The notes under the pieces: generated by a model | Databases searched by the model: none | Told to the model about the DNA's origin: nothing | What the model saw: the letters and a program-made list of their open reading frames with translations, nothing else | Shown here: piece by piece, positions 9,848 to 19,509 of the stretch | How the letters are laid out: each line of letters opens with the position of its first letter | How positions within the stretch are numbered: the first letter of the stretch is position 1 | Position numbers and translations under genes: made by a program | Origin: Evernia prunastri | Taxonomy: Eukaryota; Ascomycota; Lecanoromycetes; Lecanorales; Parmeliaceae | Length of the DNA: 26,176 nucleotides | Direction: 5' to 3' | Assembly: GCA_003184365.1 (NCBI GenBank) | Contig: NKYR01000232.1 | Coordinates: 1 to 26,176, forward strand

Positions 9848-10812
9848 GATTTGATTTGATTGCTTAATACGCCTATCTAGTAAACTACTTTACTAATCAG
9901 GGAGTTCCTCGAATATTTGTAGCGCTGAAGAAACCTTTCGGACAAAAACTTCAACTTATCCTCTCGTGTTATCATTGTTGTCAACTCTTAGTCTTTGACT
10001 GTCAAGTTGTTGCCACAAACCACTGTCACTTCCGTTCTCTTTCAGTCTGCCGCTATTGTTTCCGTGATTGTCTCCTTCTATGCCTTCTTTTTGCTTCCCC
10101 TCTTCTCCTTACCCTTTTTCTTGTTTTGGGTTTCTTTGTCTAGTCCTAGCGGTAATTTGGACCGAGCCAATTGCTCTTGGGCCAGCGAGAATTGATCGAG
10201 ACGTCCTATTTTGATCATCCATCGTGCGNCTGTGTCAAGATTTGTCGATAATCTGACGTGCCGACTTGTTCAATGAGTTCTCTTCTCTCTTTCGCCAGTT
10301 CCGGGCAGAACAGTAATATGTGTTTGACCGTCTGTTTTCTCCAGCCGCATGAGCACTCAGCGTTTCGAATACCAGGTACCTTCATTCGATAGAGAAAATC
10401 ATTGAGACCTATCTTCTCGCTTCGAAGTTGTACTGCCATTGAGCTTTCTGCTTTCCTTAGCTTGGAGTGGTAATCGAATCTATTGTCAAAGAGACCGCCT
10501 TCCTGAGCCGGACTTCTAACCGATGTAGAGATTTTCGCTTGATATCTGGACCATCGATCTAGCCATTGTTGACGGGCCCAGTCTTGGACCCTTTGATCAA
10601 TTGCTTTGACGTCTTGATATTCCTCTACGTCTTTGATTGAGTTGATCCAGTTCTTTTTCCTCCTTGTTGTACAAGCCGCCTCATGCCACTCTTTGACTCC
10701 TAAGGAGCGAAGCGCCCAGGCCTCTTTCTCTTTTGCCGGGGACGGCGGTATCAGTCGTTTCTTCTTCTTTTTGCCTTGCAGTTTGTTCCATATGTGCATG
10801 TTTCCCTCCTGC
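9848..10812 (-). mobile_element. 5'-truncated LINE (Tad1-like) insertion
   Basis: A 965-bp undamaged insertion on minus, flanked by a perfect 13-bp duplication AGTATAAATAGTT (9835-9847 and 10813-10825), as left by target-primed reverse transcription. Its 3' end (left side of the window) has no poly(A) but a short pentanucleotide tail, about three units of AATCA. It carries only the 3' end of a LINE ORF2 and a 3' UTR of about 370 bp. Removing it and one duplication restores continuity of Element A. Confidence 0.87.
10215..10799 (-). pseudogene. C-terminal fragment of LINE ORF2 (zinc-finger tail of reverse transcriptase)
   Basis: About 194 codons open to the stop. The C-terminal part has FLYRMKVPGI followed by CSCGWRKQTVKHILLFC, the Cys-Cys-His-Cys finger typical of fungal Tad-type LINE ORF2 proteins after the RNase H domain. 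The catalytic RT and endonuclease domains are missing through 5' truncation. The ATG at the upstream end is incidental. One ambiguous base (N at 10229) falls within the last codons. Confidence 0.8.
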
Positions 10813-10825
10813 AGTATAAATAGTT

Positions 10826-11570
10826 ATCGAAGTATAATCGTATCTATAAACTTTCGAGCTCGATTAAAGTCTATTAAGCGAATCATAAAATTTTCAACTC
10901 GAATAATTTTATTATCTCATATTATTATATTCGTATTTATAGTCTACGTCGACGAATTATTAATAGATCGAGATCTACTCTTTGAATTAAATTATACTTT
11001 ATCTTTTGATTACGCTAACGAAGTTTATACTTATATAATTAATGCTTCGCTTAAAGCTATTTAAATAAAAATCAATATCGATCTATTTATTATTATCTCT
11101 CGTAAGATATATCTAAATATATTTAAAGAATATAAATAAGACGATTTCTTTTTGATAGAAGCTTACTATAATAATTTAACTACGACTAACTTTAGAAATT
11201 AAAAGATTAAACTAATAAAGAATATCGTTATTATTACTACTGCTATAACAGTAATCGTAGTAATATTCGATCTTTAAATCGATCTAAGAAAGTCTTTAGT
11301 AGCGTTTATAATCGTAAGCATAAATAGCTTAATTATTATTATTAATTTATTCTTAAAATATATTATATCTAATAAAATAACAGTCTACGAAAAGTCTAAT
11401 ATAATTAAATCTTTAATATATTTACTTAACGAGCATTAAAACTTATTCATCAATTAAAAATAAATAATCGATATTTCGAAATTCGAATAAATATTAATTT
11501 CGTTAAAATTCGATATAACTTTTAAATTAGTTTAAATATATTCGATAGAATAGAATGATAGAAAAGTTAT
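10826..11570 (+). pseudogene. Element A protease-RT linker remnant
   Basis: After the LINE, the plus-strand reading resumes with a stretch containing VDELLIDRDLLFELNY and YTYIINASLKAI (about 10940-11063). This corresponds to the RDFLFEPNC and AHVVNSS segments of the linker in Element B at 18900-19010. Stops appear downstream. The stretch is non-functional but useful as a homology anchor between the two elements. Confidence 0.6.
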
Positions 11571-12390
11571 TAATATCACGTTTGATAAACTTTATAAGTA
11601 GAATAAAATAACGTAATTAATACAATCTATTTTCTATAATTATTCGATATTTATAATTTGAAAAGATACGATCATAAATCGTAAAGATCGCGTTATTGTA
11701 GATATTCGCGAACTCAATAAGATTATTTTAACTAACTCGTATTTTCTTTCGCTATAATCAAAAATTATAACTCTGTTATTTAATTACTTATAGTTATTAA
11801 TTATAGACGTCATCGAATAATTTTATTAATTCTTAATAGTTTGAGAAGATAGATATAAATTTATAATAATTAGTTATTGAGATTAGAAGAAATCGACGAT
11901 TATTTTTATATACTATAAAAACTTATCGCTCTACGTTTAAAGATAAATCGATATTATATTAAGATTAATTAAGAATTTCGTTAAAGTCTTCGTCGATAAT
12001 ATTATTATCTTTTCTCGAATCTTATCGAAGTATCTTAATTATCTACGATAAATTTTTAAATTCTTTCGCAGAAGAAAAGTTAATCTATTATCTATTAAGT
12101 CTTATATTAATTATTTCTCGATTACTTTACTTAAATAACGTATCGATAAATTAAACATATTTATATCTTAAGAGAAGATTTAGATTATTACCGTCTTGCG
12201 TTTTCTCAAAACACTACGAGATCTTAATTTTTTTTTAAATCTTATCAAATAACTTCGATTATTAATCACTCGCTACGCTTAATTAGCTAATTCACTATAA
12301 ATTCGAAAGATCTTACTTATTAAAGACTTAATAATAAATAATAAAAATCTATCTCGTAAACGATCTATTATTAAGCTTTATTTTAATTTC
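11571..12390 (+). pseudogene. Element A reverse transcriptase remnant
   Basis: Recognisable RT in one main frame with many stops: RKDRVIVDIRELNKI (about 11676-11720), then a YRDQ segment, LYV-stop-R-stop-ID, and the catalytic box as FVDNIIIFS (about 11985-12010), where the second aspartate of the FVDD type is asparagine. Stops at 11938-11940 and 11944-11946 replace the two glutamines that Element B retains at the same place (VQRQ, 17817-17828). Enzymatically dead. Confidence 0.75.
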
Positions 12391-12900
12391 ATCGAAGTAG
12401 AAACGAAACCTTTTCGCAATCTTTAAGAAGCTTTTATTAATTTTATCTTTTTAATTTATTTTAATATTATAAAATCTTTATTTGTAAATCTAAACGCTTT
12501 TAAGATCTTCGATTTTATAATTATAATCTATTATTATAAATAAAATTATATCTCGAAAAACTTTAATAAATTCGCTCGTATCGACGTATAGTCGATTTTA
12601 TTCTTAAGTCGATACTTAAATATAATTAAGTATAATTACTAATTTACAGAATTAAAGATAATTAATATAATTTAAATAATTAAGAAGATTCGTTATATAA
12701 TCGAGTTTAGCTTGAAATCGTTAATAATAATCTATATCGATTACTCAGCTGCGATATTTATATTTAAATAAATTACGCTTAATATTATAAGCACTAATAA
12801 GCTTAATCTAAGACTTATTCGCGTATCTTAATATCTTTCGACTTTTAATTTAAAGCTACGTTATAAATTCGATAAATCTAATATCGTATCTAATACACTC
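12391..12900 (+). pseudogene. Element A RNase H remnant
   Basis: Follows RT directly. Conserved pieces include LFVNLNAFKIFDF, SILFLSRYLN, then a stop where tryptophan is expected after YNY, FTELKIINII, and IYIDYSAA at about 12730. These match the Element B RNase H segment at 16830-17500. Frequent stops; no function. Confidence 0.65.
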
Positions 12901-13279
12901 TCGCGTCTATCGTACTATTTATTAAAGATTTTTCACTTAAATTAATTTAAAAAAATATTTAATATTCTTTATAATAGTATCGATAGCAGCGATAACTAAT
13001 CGAAGTCTTCTATTCTAATTATCGAGAAGATAAAAATCTATTACGCTATTCTCGTCGAGATATTCGACGAATTTAAAATACGACTGAAATAGACTTATTT
13101 CAAGAATTTATACTGAGAAAAACTTCTAAAAATATTATTATTAAAACTCGATAATTTATTGACGAAATCTTCGATAATCGAAGTAACTTTCGAAGAATCG
13201 AAGCTTTTTATATTCGTTATCGAAACTATTTAAGTAATATCGAAGAAGCTCGAAAAATTTATTATAGTCGTTATTGAAA

Positions 13280-14440
13280 TTACTTAAATAGTATCGAACG
13301 AATTTAAACGCGTGTTAAAAATCTCATTTATACTACGAAATGATTGTATCCATCACGTTAATAACGCTTATATATTTTATTTGAAATAAAATAAAAGATA
13401 TTTGAATAAACGTATAGTTTATCGAATTATAAGAACTATTATAGATATCACGATTGATTATCTTATATCTTATTTATTCGATATCTATTTAAGCGCTTAC
13501 GAATCTATATAATTTATTATTTAAATTATTAATTAAATTATATTAAATTAAATTAAGCGATATAAGTCGTACGATTCGCTTATCTTTATCGCGATCTCTA
13601 TCATTTCTTTTTATATAATAATTATAAACTTTATTATTATCTTATCGTTAAATTAGAATAATATAAATTATTTATTTAATCTAATATATAAGTATATTAA
13701 AAGAGTTTTATTCGTGTTCGAGAAGAAGAAGTAAATTACTTCGAAGTAAGCGAAAGTTATATTTCATATATTAATAAAATACGATTAAGATATACTTAGA
13801 AGTGTTATTAGCGATCGAGATTAACGCTTTATATTAATCTTCTGAAAGAAGATATTCTTTAAATTATACATTAAATTTCTTATCTTCACGATTTATTATT
13901 TATAGATCAATAATTAATCGAAGCATCTCACGAATCGATTAAAAGATAATTAAATTGAGATCTTGTCATATATTTAAATTATTATCAATAACTTCTCGAA
14001 CTTCGTTATCGATATAATATTTAATAAATTGTATTACGACTTTAAGATTTTAAATACGATTAATCTATTACTCGCGAATTTCTCACTATTTATCGAAGTT
14101 TTTAATAAACTTTGATTTATCAAGAGAGAAGAGACTGACGATATTATAATCTTCGTATCTGTATTTATAAAATCTCGCTATAATGTTAAGCATTTGATTA
14201 TTAATCTTAAGAAGAATAATAAAGTCTTTCTTAGACTATATTATAATTATTTAATTTTGAAATTATTTAATCGCAAGCTCGAATAATAACGTGTCGATTC
14301 GTTTAAGATTTTAACTAAGATTAAATAACTTCTAAAGCTATTTTCGATTATACACATTTATTCGATTTTTTCGATTACTTAATTAAAGTTATCGATAGTT
14401 ATAATAGTAGAAATTTCAGACTCGTATAAAAGATACGTTA
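13280..14440 (+). pseudogene. Element A integrase remnant
   Basis: Integrase core traces include SDRD (about 13808-13820, second catalytic aspartate), followed by the region equivalent to YHPQT (damaged) and a C-terminal VFLRLYYNYLI...NRKLE block (about 14225-14285) with the GPY/F-type module after it. The stretch from 12900 to 13280 is a poorly resolved linker. Many stops. Confidence 0.6.
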
Positions 14441-14481
14441 ATCTCGAATTCTCTTCGATGCGAAACGAAAACGACTTCGAC

Positions 14482-14655
14482 GATATAGAAAATAAATTCG
14501 AAATTAGTAAAATTATAAATAAACGTAATAAACGTAACGAAAAGTTCGAATATTTATTTAAGTGAAAGAATTGAGAAAACGAATATAATATATAATATTC
14601 TATCGATAATTTATTAAAGACTGCGAAGCTAATAAAAGATTACGAAAATAGATAA
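14482..14655 (+). pseudogene. Element A chromodomain remnant (integrase C-terminus)
   Basis: The reading from 14482 gives a chromodomain pattern: ENKFEISKIINKRNKR, EKFEYLFK, stop, KN, stop, ENEYN, then IDNLLKTAKLIKDYE. Two stops (14563-14565 and 14572-14574, both TGA) lie where the aromatic-cage tryptophans are conserved, consistent with TGG-to-TGA damage. A C-terminal chromodomain defines chromoviruses, which are known to target integration to heterochromatin. Confidence 0.72.
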
Positions 14656-14866
14656 ATTTTATTATTAATTAATAAACGTAAGCAACGACGTACTATAAAA
14701 GTATCGATTACTATAAAAATATCGATTACTCTTCAAAAAGTCTTAGTTAAAAGATCTCGAGAAAAATCTCGTAAAATATAGTATACTATTAAAGAATTCT
14801 GAATTCTACTAGCGAATAATTATTTCTCTATCTATCTATATTAACTATTTATATACATTATCTATA

Positions 14867-14871
14867 TATAT
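14867..14871. repeat. Left target-site duplication of Element B
   Basis: TATAT next to the LTR start at 14872, matched by TATAT at 22006-22010 directly after the other LTR. A perfect 5-bp duplication. Confidence 0.85.
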
Positions 14872-15026
14872 TGTTATGAGGTCATCAAGTTGAGTGTAAT
14901 AAGCATGGAGATTTCTATGGAGAGATCTGATGTTTTAGTATACATGCCAAGGCTTGCCAAGCCACTATCTCCATCGTCTCTGCTCCTTGCTCCTTCCTCC
15001 TGTCAATGCAATTCATGTTCATAACA
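14872..15026 (-). repeat. 3' LTR of Element B
   Basis: 155 bp, TGTTATGAG to TTCATAACA. It differs from the LTR at 21851-22005 at roughly nine positions, all C/T or G/A transitions and mostly in CC/GG or CA/TG context. Apparent divergence is therefore damage, not age in the usual sense. Confidence 0.92.
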
Positions 15027-15099
15027 GTGCCAACAAACAATAAGCAAACAACGTCCTCGTTGTAACTCAGACTATCTTCGCCGATCTCTACCGAGTCTG

Positions 15100-16508
15100 T
15101 CTGATCGTCGCAATAACGTTCGAATCCTTGCTTCATATTCCTCGATCAATTCTAAAGCACCTTGCAAGTTATCGATCGAATATCATACATTATGCTCGCT
15201 ACCACAATTCTTTCACTTGATCAAGTAGTGCGACTTATCCCTAGATATTTTCTTCTCGAGAAGTGCCTCGATCTTATAGATATTCGTTATCACTTCATTC
15301 TCTTCTACTTCAGACACGACGATACGACGTCTGTCATACGAATCTAAAGCGCTTTGAACAGACTTCAGTTGTGCGACAGAAACGATCGAATACATCAACA
15401 TGAGTGAAGAGAGTTTCAGACGATAGATCAACTTTTCAACTTTCCCAAGAATCTTGAACGAACTCACACGCTGATTATGAAGCTTGTGATTGATCACACC
15501 CGATATTTTGTATTTATGATGTAATCTTAGAAATATTGAGCTTTCTTTGAGAACACTAAGAGACTTGTAAGAGCTATCGTAATATGTCTTGACCATAATA
15601 TTTGCGAATGCAATGATATCCTCTGTCTGTTCTCGCTTCATTTGTCGTAAGCGATTAAAGTCTTTCTGAAGAAGCTCGAAGAGCGATAGTAGATCGAGAG
15701 TGTCTCGAACATTAAATTCATAAAGAATCTCATTGAGTGACACTTCAGTGAATTGATTCTTGAAATTATTCAGACTATTCTGCAAGTAGAGAAGCACGAG
15801 TGTTCAATCAACTTCGAAATTGACTGTAATGAAATAACGCAGTGCAATCTCAGTGGTTTGATTAGTTCTTTTCGATTGTTCATCTGTCTGCGAATGATAA
15901 GTCGTAGAAGCAAGAATCTCAACTTCAAGCCTCGTGAACAGAGTCTGTCAGAACTCGAACATGAACTTGAAATCTCGGTCACTGATTGTGATCAGCGGAA
16001 TCTCTCATGCTTGTTGAATTAAAGGCAGATCGACTCAGTCAGTCGCATCGTAAGTTGTTTTTCCCGAAATGATTAGATTTCGCTTGAAAAATTTGTCGAT
16101 GACGATAAATAGAACGTCGTAGTCTTCGGCCGTTACTCAGAGAGCTACTATAAAGTCCATAGTTACAATGTGAAATGAGATTCTCGGTCGATCAATGAGA
16201 ATTATGCTTTCGTAAGGTTTGTGTCGCTTGATTTGATTGAGTTCACATTTCGAACAATAATCTATGTAGATTCGAAGGTGCTTGGATAAATGCCGTAGAT
16301 ATATGAAACTAGCGATTCTGTCGTAAGTTCTATGATAACCCTCATGATGCTGACGATCGTGTGCTAATTCGAAGATTTCCTTTTCTAATGCATTGAGAAT
16401 ACATAGTCTTTCGCGTTTATCATCGAAATTCGTGTAATAGATTAGTTCGTCTCGAAGCTTGAATCGCAACTCTAGTCGATCGTCGACAAGATCGTCGAAT
16501 TTCATCAA
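15100..16508 (-). pseudogene. Element B integrase with C-terminal chromodomain, inactivated
   Basis: Reading from 16508 downwards: an H2C2 zinc-binding module (LAHDRQHHEGYHRTYDRI ... YCSKC), MDFI (first catalytic Asp), a stop, SDRD (second catalytic Asp), then YHSQTDEQSKRTNQ. In the last motif the glutamate expected after DGQS is lysine (codon at 15870-15872), so the D,D,E triad is broken. A long open part (15213-15797) holds FLRLHHKYKI and the GPY/F-like module. A chromodomain follows (HYLIK, stop, KN ... YSIDNLQGALELIEEYE, about 15125-15260) with stops at conserved tryptophans. These stops and the lost glycines all fit GG damage. Confidence 0.82.
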
Positions 16509-16819
16509 CTGTGAAGCAACGTCTTTCTTTGTGACAGGATCTTATATATAAGAGATCTTCTCAGACTGATCTGAGACTGCCTTTCTAGCAGCTCGCTGCA
16601 TTATCATAGGAATCTTATTTCACTGCAGATCTTTGATATATTTCAGAATAAGTCGGGATTTAAAATTTTCGGATATCTTCACGAGGGTGACATGAAAGCT
16701 GATCGATAGATCTTGGGGAAATTCCGGAGAAACTTCTGGGAATGCTTCGACTTCGATCGCTTGATCATATAGAGCTTTCAGTACTCCCGAGCTATTCTCA
16801 GTTATCGTAGCAGAATCTT

Positions 16820-17510
16820 TCTGCAGGCGTGATAAGGCGTCAGAGACGATGTTCGTCTTGTCGATCTTATGACGTATCGATGTATATCACTACGAATGGT
16901 TTTTTGATTGATTCCATCATGTGCCGTACTTTCTTGATTATTCAGACAATATCGACGACTTTCAGTTCGATTGTTAGGAGTGTACCTAGGTGGTTGACCA
17001 AGATTCTATTGATGAGGAAGGAACTTGCTATCTCTAGGAACTATGGTACATATAGTGGGAGAGTGTGCCAAGACCCTAGCCCATAGGGCTACTTGCCAAG
17101 TGCCTGCTTGACACACTCGTAACATCGATGAGTCAGTAGTTCTGTTCTGCTTGATTAAGCATCTTGCTGAGAAACAGAATTGACTGTACATCTATGCGTG
17201 AAAAAGAGTTCTCGAGATCTTCAACTACGTGATAGATAATAACTGCAAAGCCTCATTCCTTGAAGACATCCAGATCAATATAGAGACGTCGACTGAAATC
17301 GAAGTGTATCAGAAAGATGAGGCTTGAGAAAGCCTTCTGAAGATCTTGAAAAGACTTGACTTCTGATTCTGTAGACTCGTAAACTGAGATACTAGACTGA
17401 CGTTTACGGGCGTGATCTTTGAATTCCTTGAGAATAGTCTTAATAAGTTCGATTTTTCGTTGCTGAAGTGCATTGACTCGCTGTGCATAGCGAAATATGA
17501 AAGATCGTAG
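16820..17510 (-). pseudogene. Element B RNase H, interrupted by a solo LTR
   Basis: Follows RT on minus. RRLYIDLDVFKE (then stop for tryptophan), SILFLSKMLNQAEQNY (then stop), then the solo LTR; after it KVVDIV, stop, IIKKVRHMMESI and VIYIDT, ending near KTNIVSDALSRLQK. Removing 16972-17124 plus one duplicated TCGAT restores the expected residue order, which is direct evidence for the insertion. Confidence 0.78.
16972..17124. mobile_element. Solo LTR nested in Element B RNase H
   Basis: A 153-bp insertion with ends TGTTAGGAGTGT and ACTCGTAACA (TG...CA, imperfect inverted ends), flanked by perfect 5-bp duplications TCGAT (16967-16971 and 17125-17129). It keeps CC/GG pairs, unlike the DNA around it. 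On minus it starts TGTTACGAGTG, resembling the start TGTTACGGACG of the other solo LTR in this element, so the two may be distantly related. Confidence 0.88.
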
Positions 17511-18194
17511 TCATCTGATGAGTCTCAGAAAAGTCTCGAGCTTTCGCAATGATTTTGGAAATCGCAGCGAGATGATGATCTTAAGCTTTTCTTCTGAAGT
17601 GAATAGATCTAAAAAGTTCACTCTTTGCTCGAGCAATGTCACTGAGAGATAGTCTAGAAAGGATTTCTTGAGATTTAGACTGATTCGATGCTGTCGAAAC
17701 AGTGCGAACATTCGTCGTAAGTGTTCGAGATGCTCCGATAACGTTTTTGAGAATGCGATTATATCGTTTACATATGTCTTGACGAAATCCCGGATGAATC
17801 TAAAAATCTTATTCGTTTGCCTCTGGACATAAGATAACGATCCTTTGTAGCTCATAAGAGCGACATTATATTGTTCTTGTCCTCGGTGAGAAATAATAGT
17901 GAGCTTATATCTATTCTTGTAACGTACTTTGAATTGATGAAAATAATCGTTTTCGTCTACTGTAGAAATGTAGAGAAATTCGATCACAGCAGAGATAATA
18001 TCGGATTGCAATGAAAGTGAGTAGAAATCTGATTTCGTGATCTTATTCAGATCTCTAATGTCTACAACGACACGACTCTTTCTGGTGTCATTTGACAACT
18101 GTCTTTATATCACGAACACTGAATAACTGTAAGATGTGGACTGACTTGATCACTTCATTTTTCTCTGTTTATGAAGCTTGTCGAACGTTTCGTC
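17511..18194 (-). pseudogene. Element B reverse transcriptase, catalytic Asp lost
   Basis: A 195-codon open stretch (17511-18098) is most of an RT domain: SRVVVDIRDLNKI, STVDENDYFHQF, ISHRGQEQYNVAL, YVQRQTNKI, then the catalytic box as YVNDIIAFS (17763-17774). The first aspartate of YVDD is asparagine, so the enzyme would be inactive even if expressed. Upstream, to 18194, the reading has stops and reaches the nested solo LTR. Several glycine-to-serine and proline-to-leucine/serine changes versus the family (MSYKGSLSY) trace to GG/CC damage. Glutamines are kept, in contrast to Element A. Confidence 0.85.
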
Positions 18195-18417
18195 TGTCAG
18201 AACCGTGCCCAGAGTCAAGTCTAATGGGGGTAAATTGAATAAGACAACTAGATAAGGAGGAAATATGTACAGAAGAAGAGCGCTTAAATACTAGGAAGAA
18301 TCCCCGCTAGCCTATGTGTCAATGGGAATGTGTCAATAACCAATAAACCCTCTATGTGCTAGACACATAGCCATAAACACTCCCTATGTGCCTGACACCT
18401 AGGGTACGTCCGTAACA
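18195..18417 (-). mobile_element. Solo LTR nested upstream of Element B RT
   Basis: A 223-bp insertion with ends TGTCAGAACC and GTCCGTAACA, flanked by perfect 5-bp duplications TCGTC (18190-18194 and 18418-18422). Excising it with one duplication rejoins the minus-strand reading as IIDETFDKLH, the expected RT-entry segment. It keeps CCCC and GGGGG runs, so it has escaped damage. A TATTTAAG box on minus suggests its transcriptional orientation. It also contains a small perfect inverted repeat CTATGTG...CACATAG. Confidence 0.9.
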
Positions 18418-18422
18418 TCGTC

Positions 18423-19133
18423 AATAATCGCCCGATTCTTCTGACTGACAGGATACACCCGAGACGACTTTGCTACGACGTCAGGCTTGAGGGGTATAAG
18501 CATTCATTTCTCTTCTGAGATATCCACAGTGACATCTTGATCTTTTCAGATCTTCGGAAATTCGTCGACTACAGCGGCAATCTCAGCGGCTGCTTCGATA
18601 GTATCATAAATGATGATATTATTGAGCATTATATGCTCGAGGTTCAGATCGATCTGAGAGACTTCCACTTCTGTTTCGGCGCTCGTTGATGTAAACGTCT
18701 GAATCAATCCGAAGAGAGCGGCTGCAGTCACAACAAGGCTTTTGACAAGGTTTATTTTCCAGGATTTAACATTCTCGGCAGCAAGATGAGCGTCAGCGGA
18801 TATCGTCAGAAAGATATGGTCTTGCTTATTTTCGTAGAGTGCTTCGAGTTTCGTCTTACGGGATAAGCGAACAGATGCTGTCGTAGCATTGTAGACTTGT
18901 ATCATAGAAATCGAGGAATTCACCACGTGAGCAAACACGTCTTCGATGACATCGAGATCTTGAGAGCAGTTAGGTTCAAACAGAAAATCTCGGTTCTGAG
19001 AAATTTCATCGTTATATGCGACAGGCACCGTCACAGTAGCGTCTGATACTATAATAACATTGACTTTGTTGCGAATAGTTCTTCGTAAATTAGATCGAAA
19101 TTTTGTGATTACATCGATCGGGGTCTTCAGTCT
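18423..19133 (-). pseudogene. Element B protease-RT linker remnant
   Basis: A 162-codon open piece (18546-19034) with RDFLFEPNCSQDLD and VFAHVVNSSISMIQVYN, the conserved linker of this fungal Gypsy group between protease and RT. A tryptophan-equivalent stop ends it. The part up to 18423 leads towards the RT segment with further stops. Confidence 0.72.
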
Positions 19134-19505
19134 CTAACATTTTTCAAACTTGCACGTTCTGATATCCAAATCCACACACATATTCTGAGATATCATGATA
19201 TCATTTTCAATAAGAAGGTTAATCTTAAGATTATTCACAATGTGAACTTTCATAGTAAGACAAGCGGTCTTCGCTTCGCCGTCGATGATGTCTTTGACGT
19301 AGATTGTGACTATAATATACTTATCAGAGTTGACGATCTTATTGCTCACTTCCCGTACTGATATAGACGAGACAAGCTTCTTAATCTCAAGTCCGAGCAG
19401 CTGCTTTCGTAAGTAAGCACGATTTTTCAAAGTCACATCGCAGTCAGAATCTGATAATATCTCACTTTCTTCGACGTTAGAGTCTGATAAGTATCGAACT
19501 TTCAT
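19134..19505 (-). pseudogene. Element B retropepsin-like protease, active site altered
   Basis: About 123 codons. The active-site triad D-S/T-G appears as DSD in LSDSDCDVTL (19443-19451); glycine is replaced by aspartate, a GG-to-GA change, so the protease is predicted dead. The flap-to-C-terminal part HIVNNLKINLLIENDI is well preserved and matches the Element A remnant. Confidence 0.75.
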
Positions 19506-19509
19506 GATA

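Noticed and set aside
10633..11064. 143-codon plus ORF
   Set aside because: It runs antisense through the LINE, crosses the insertion junction and ends in Element A linker; it is a chimera of two elements.
14915..15136. 73-codon minus ORF at the end of Element B
   Set aside because: It is out of frame with the chromodomain tail and runs into the LTR.
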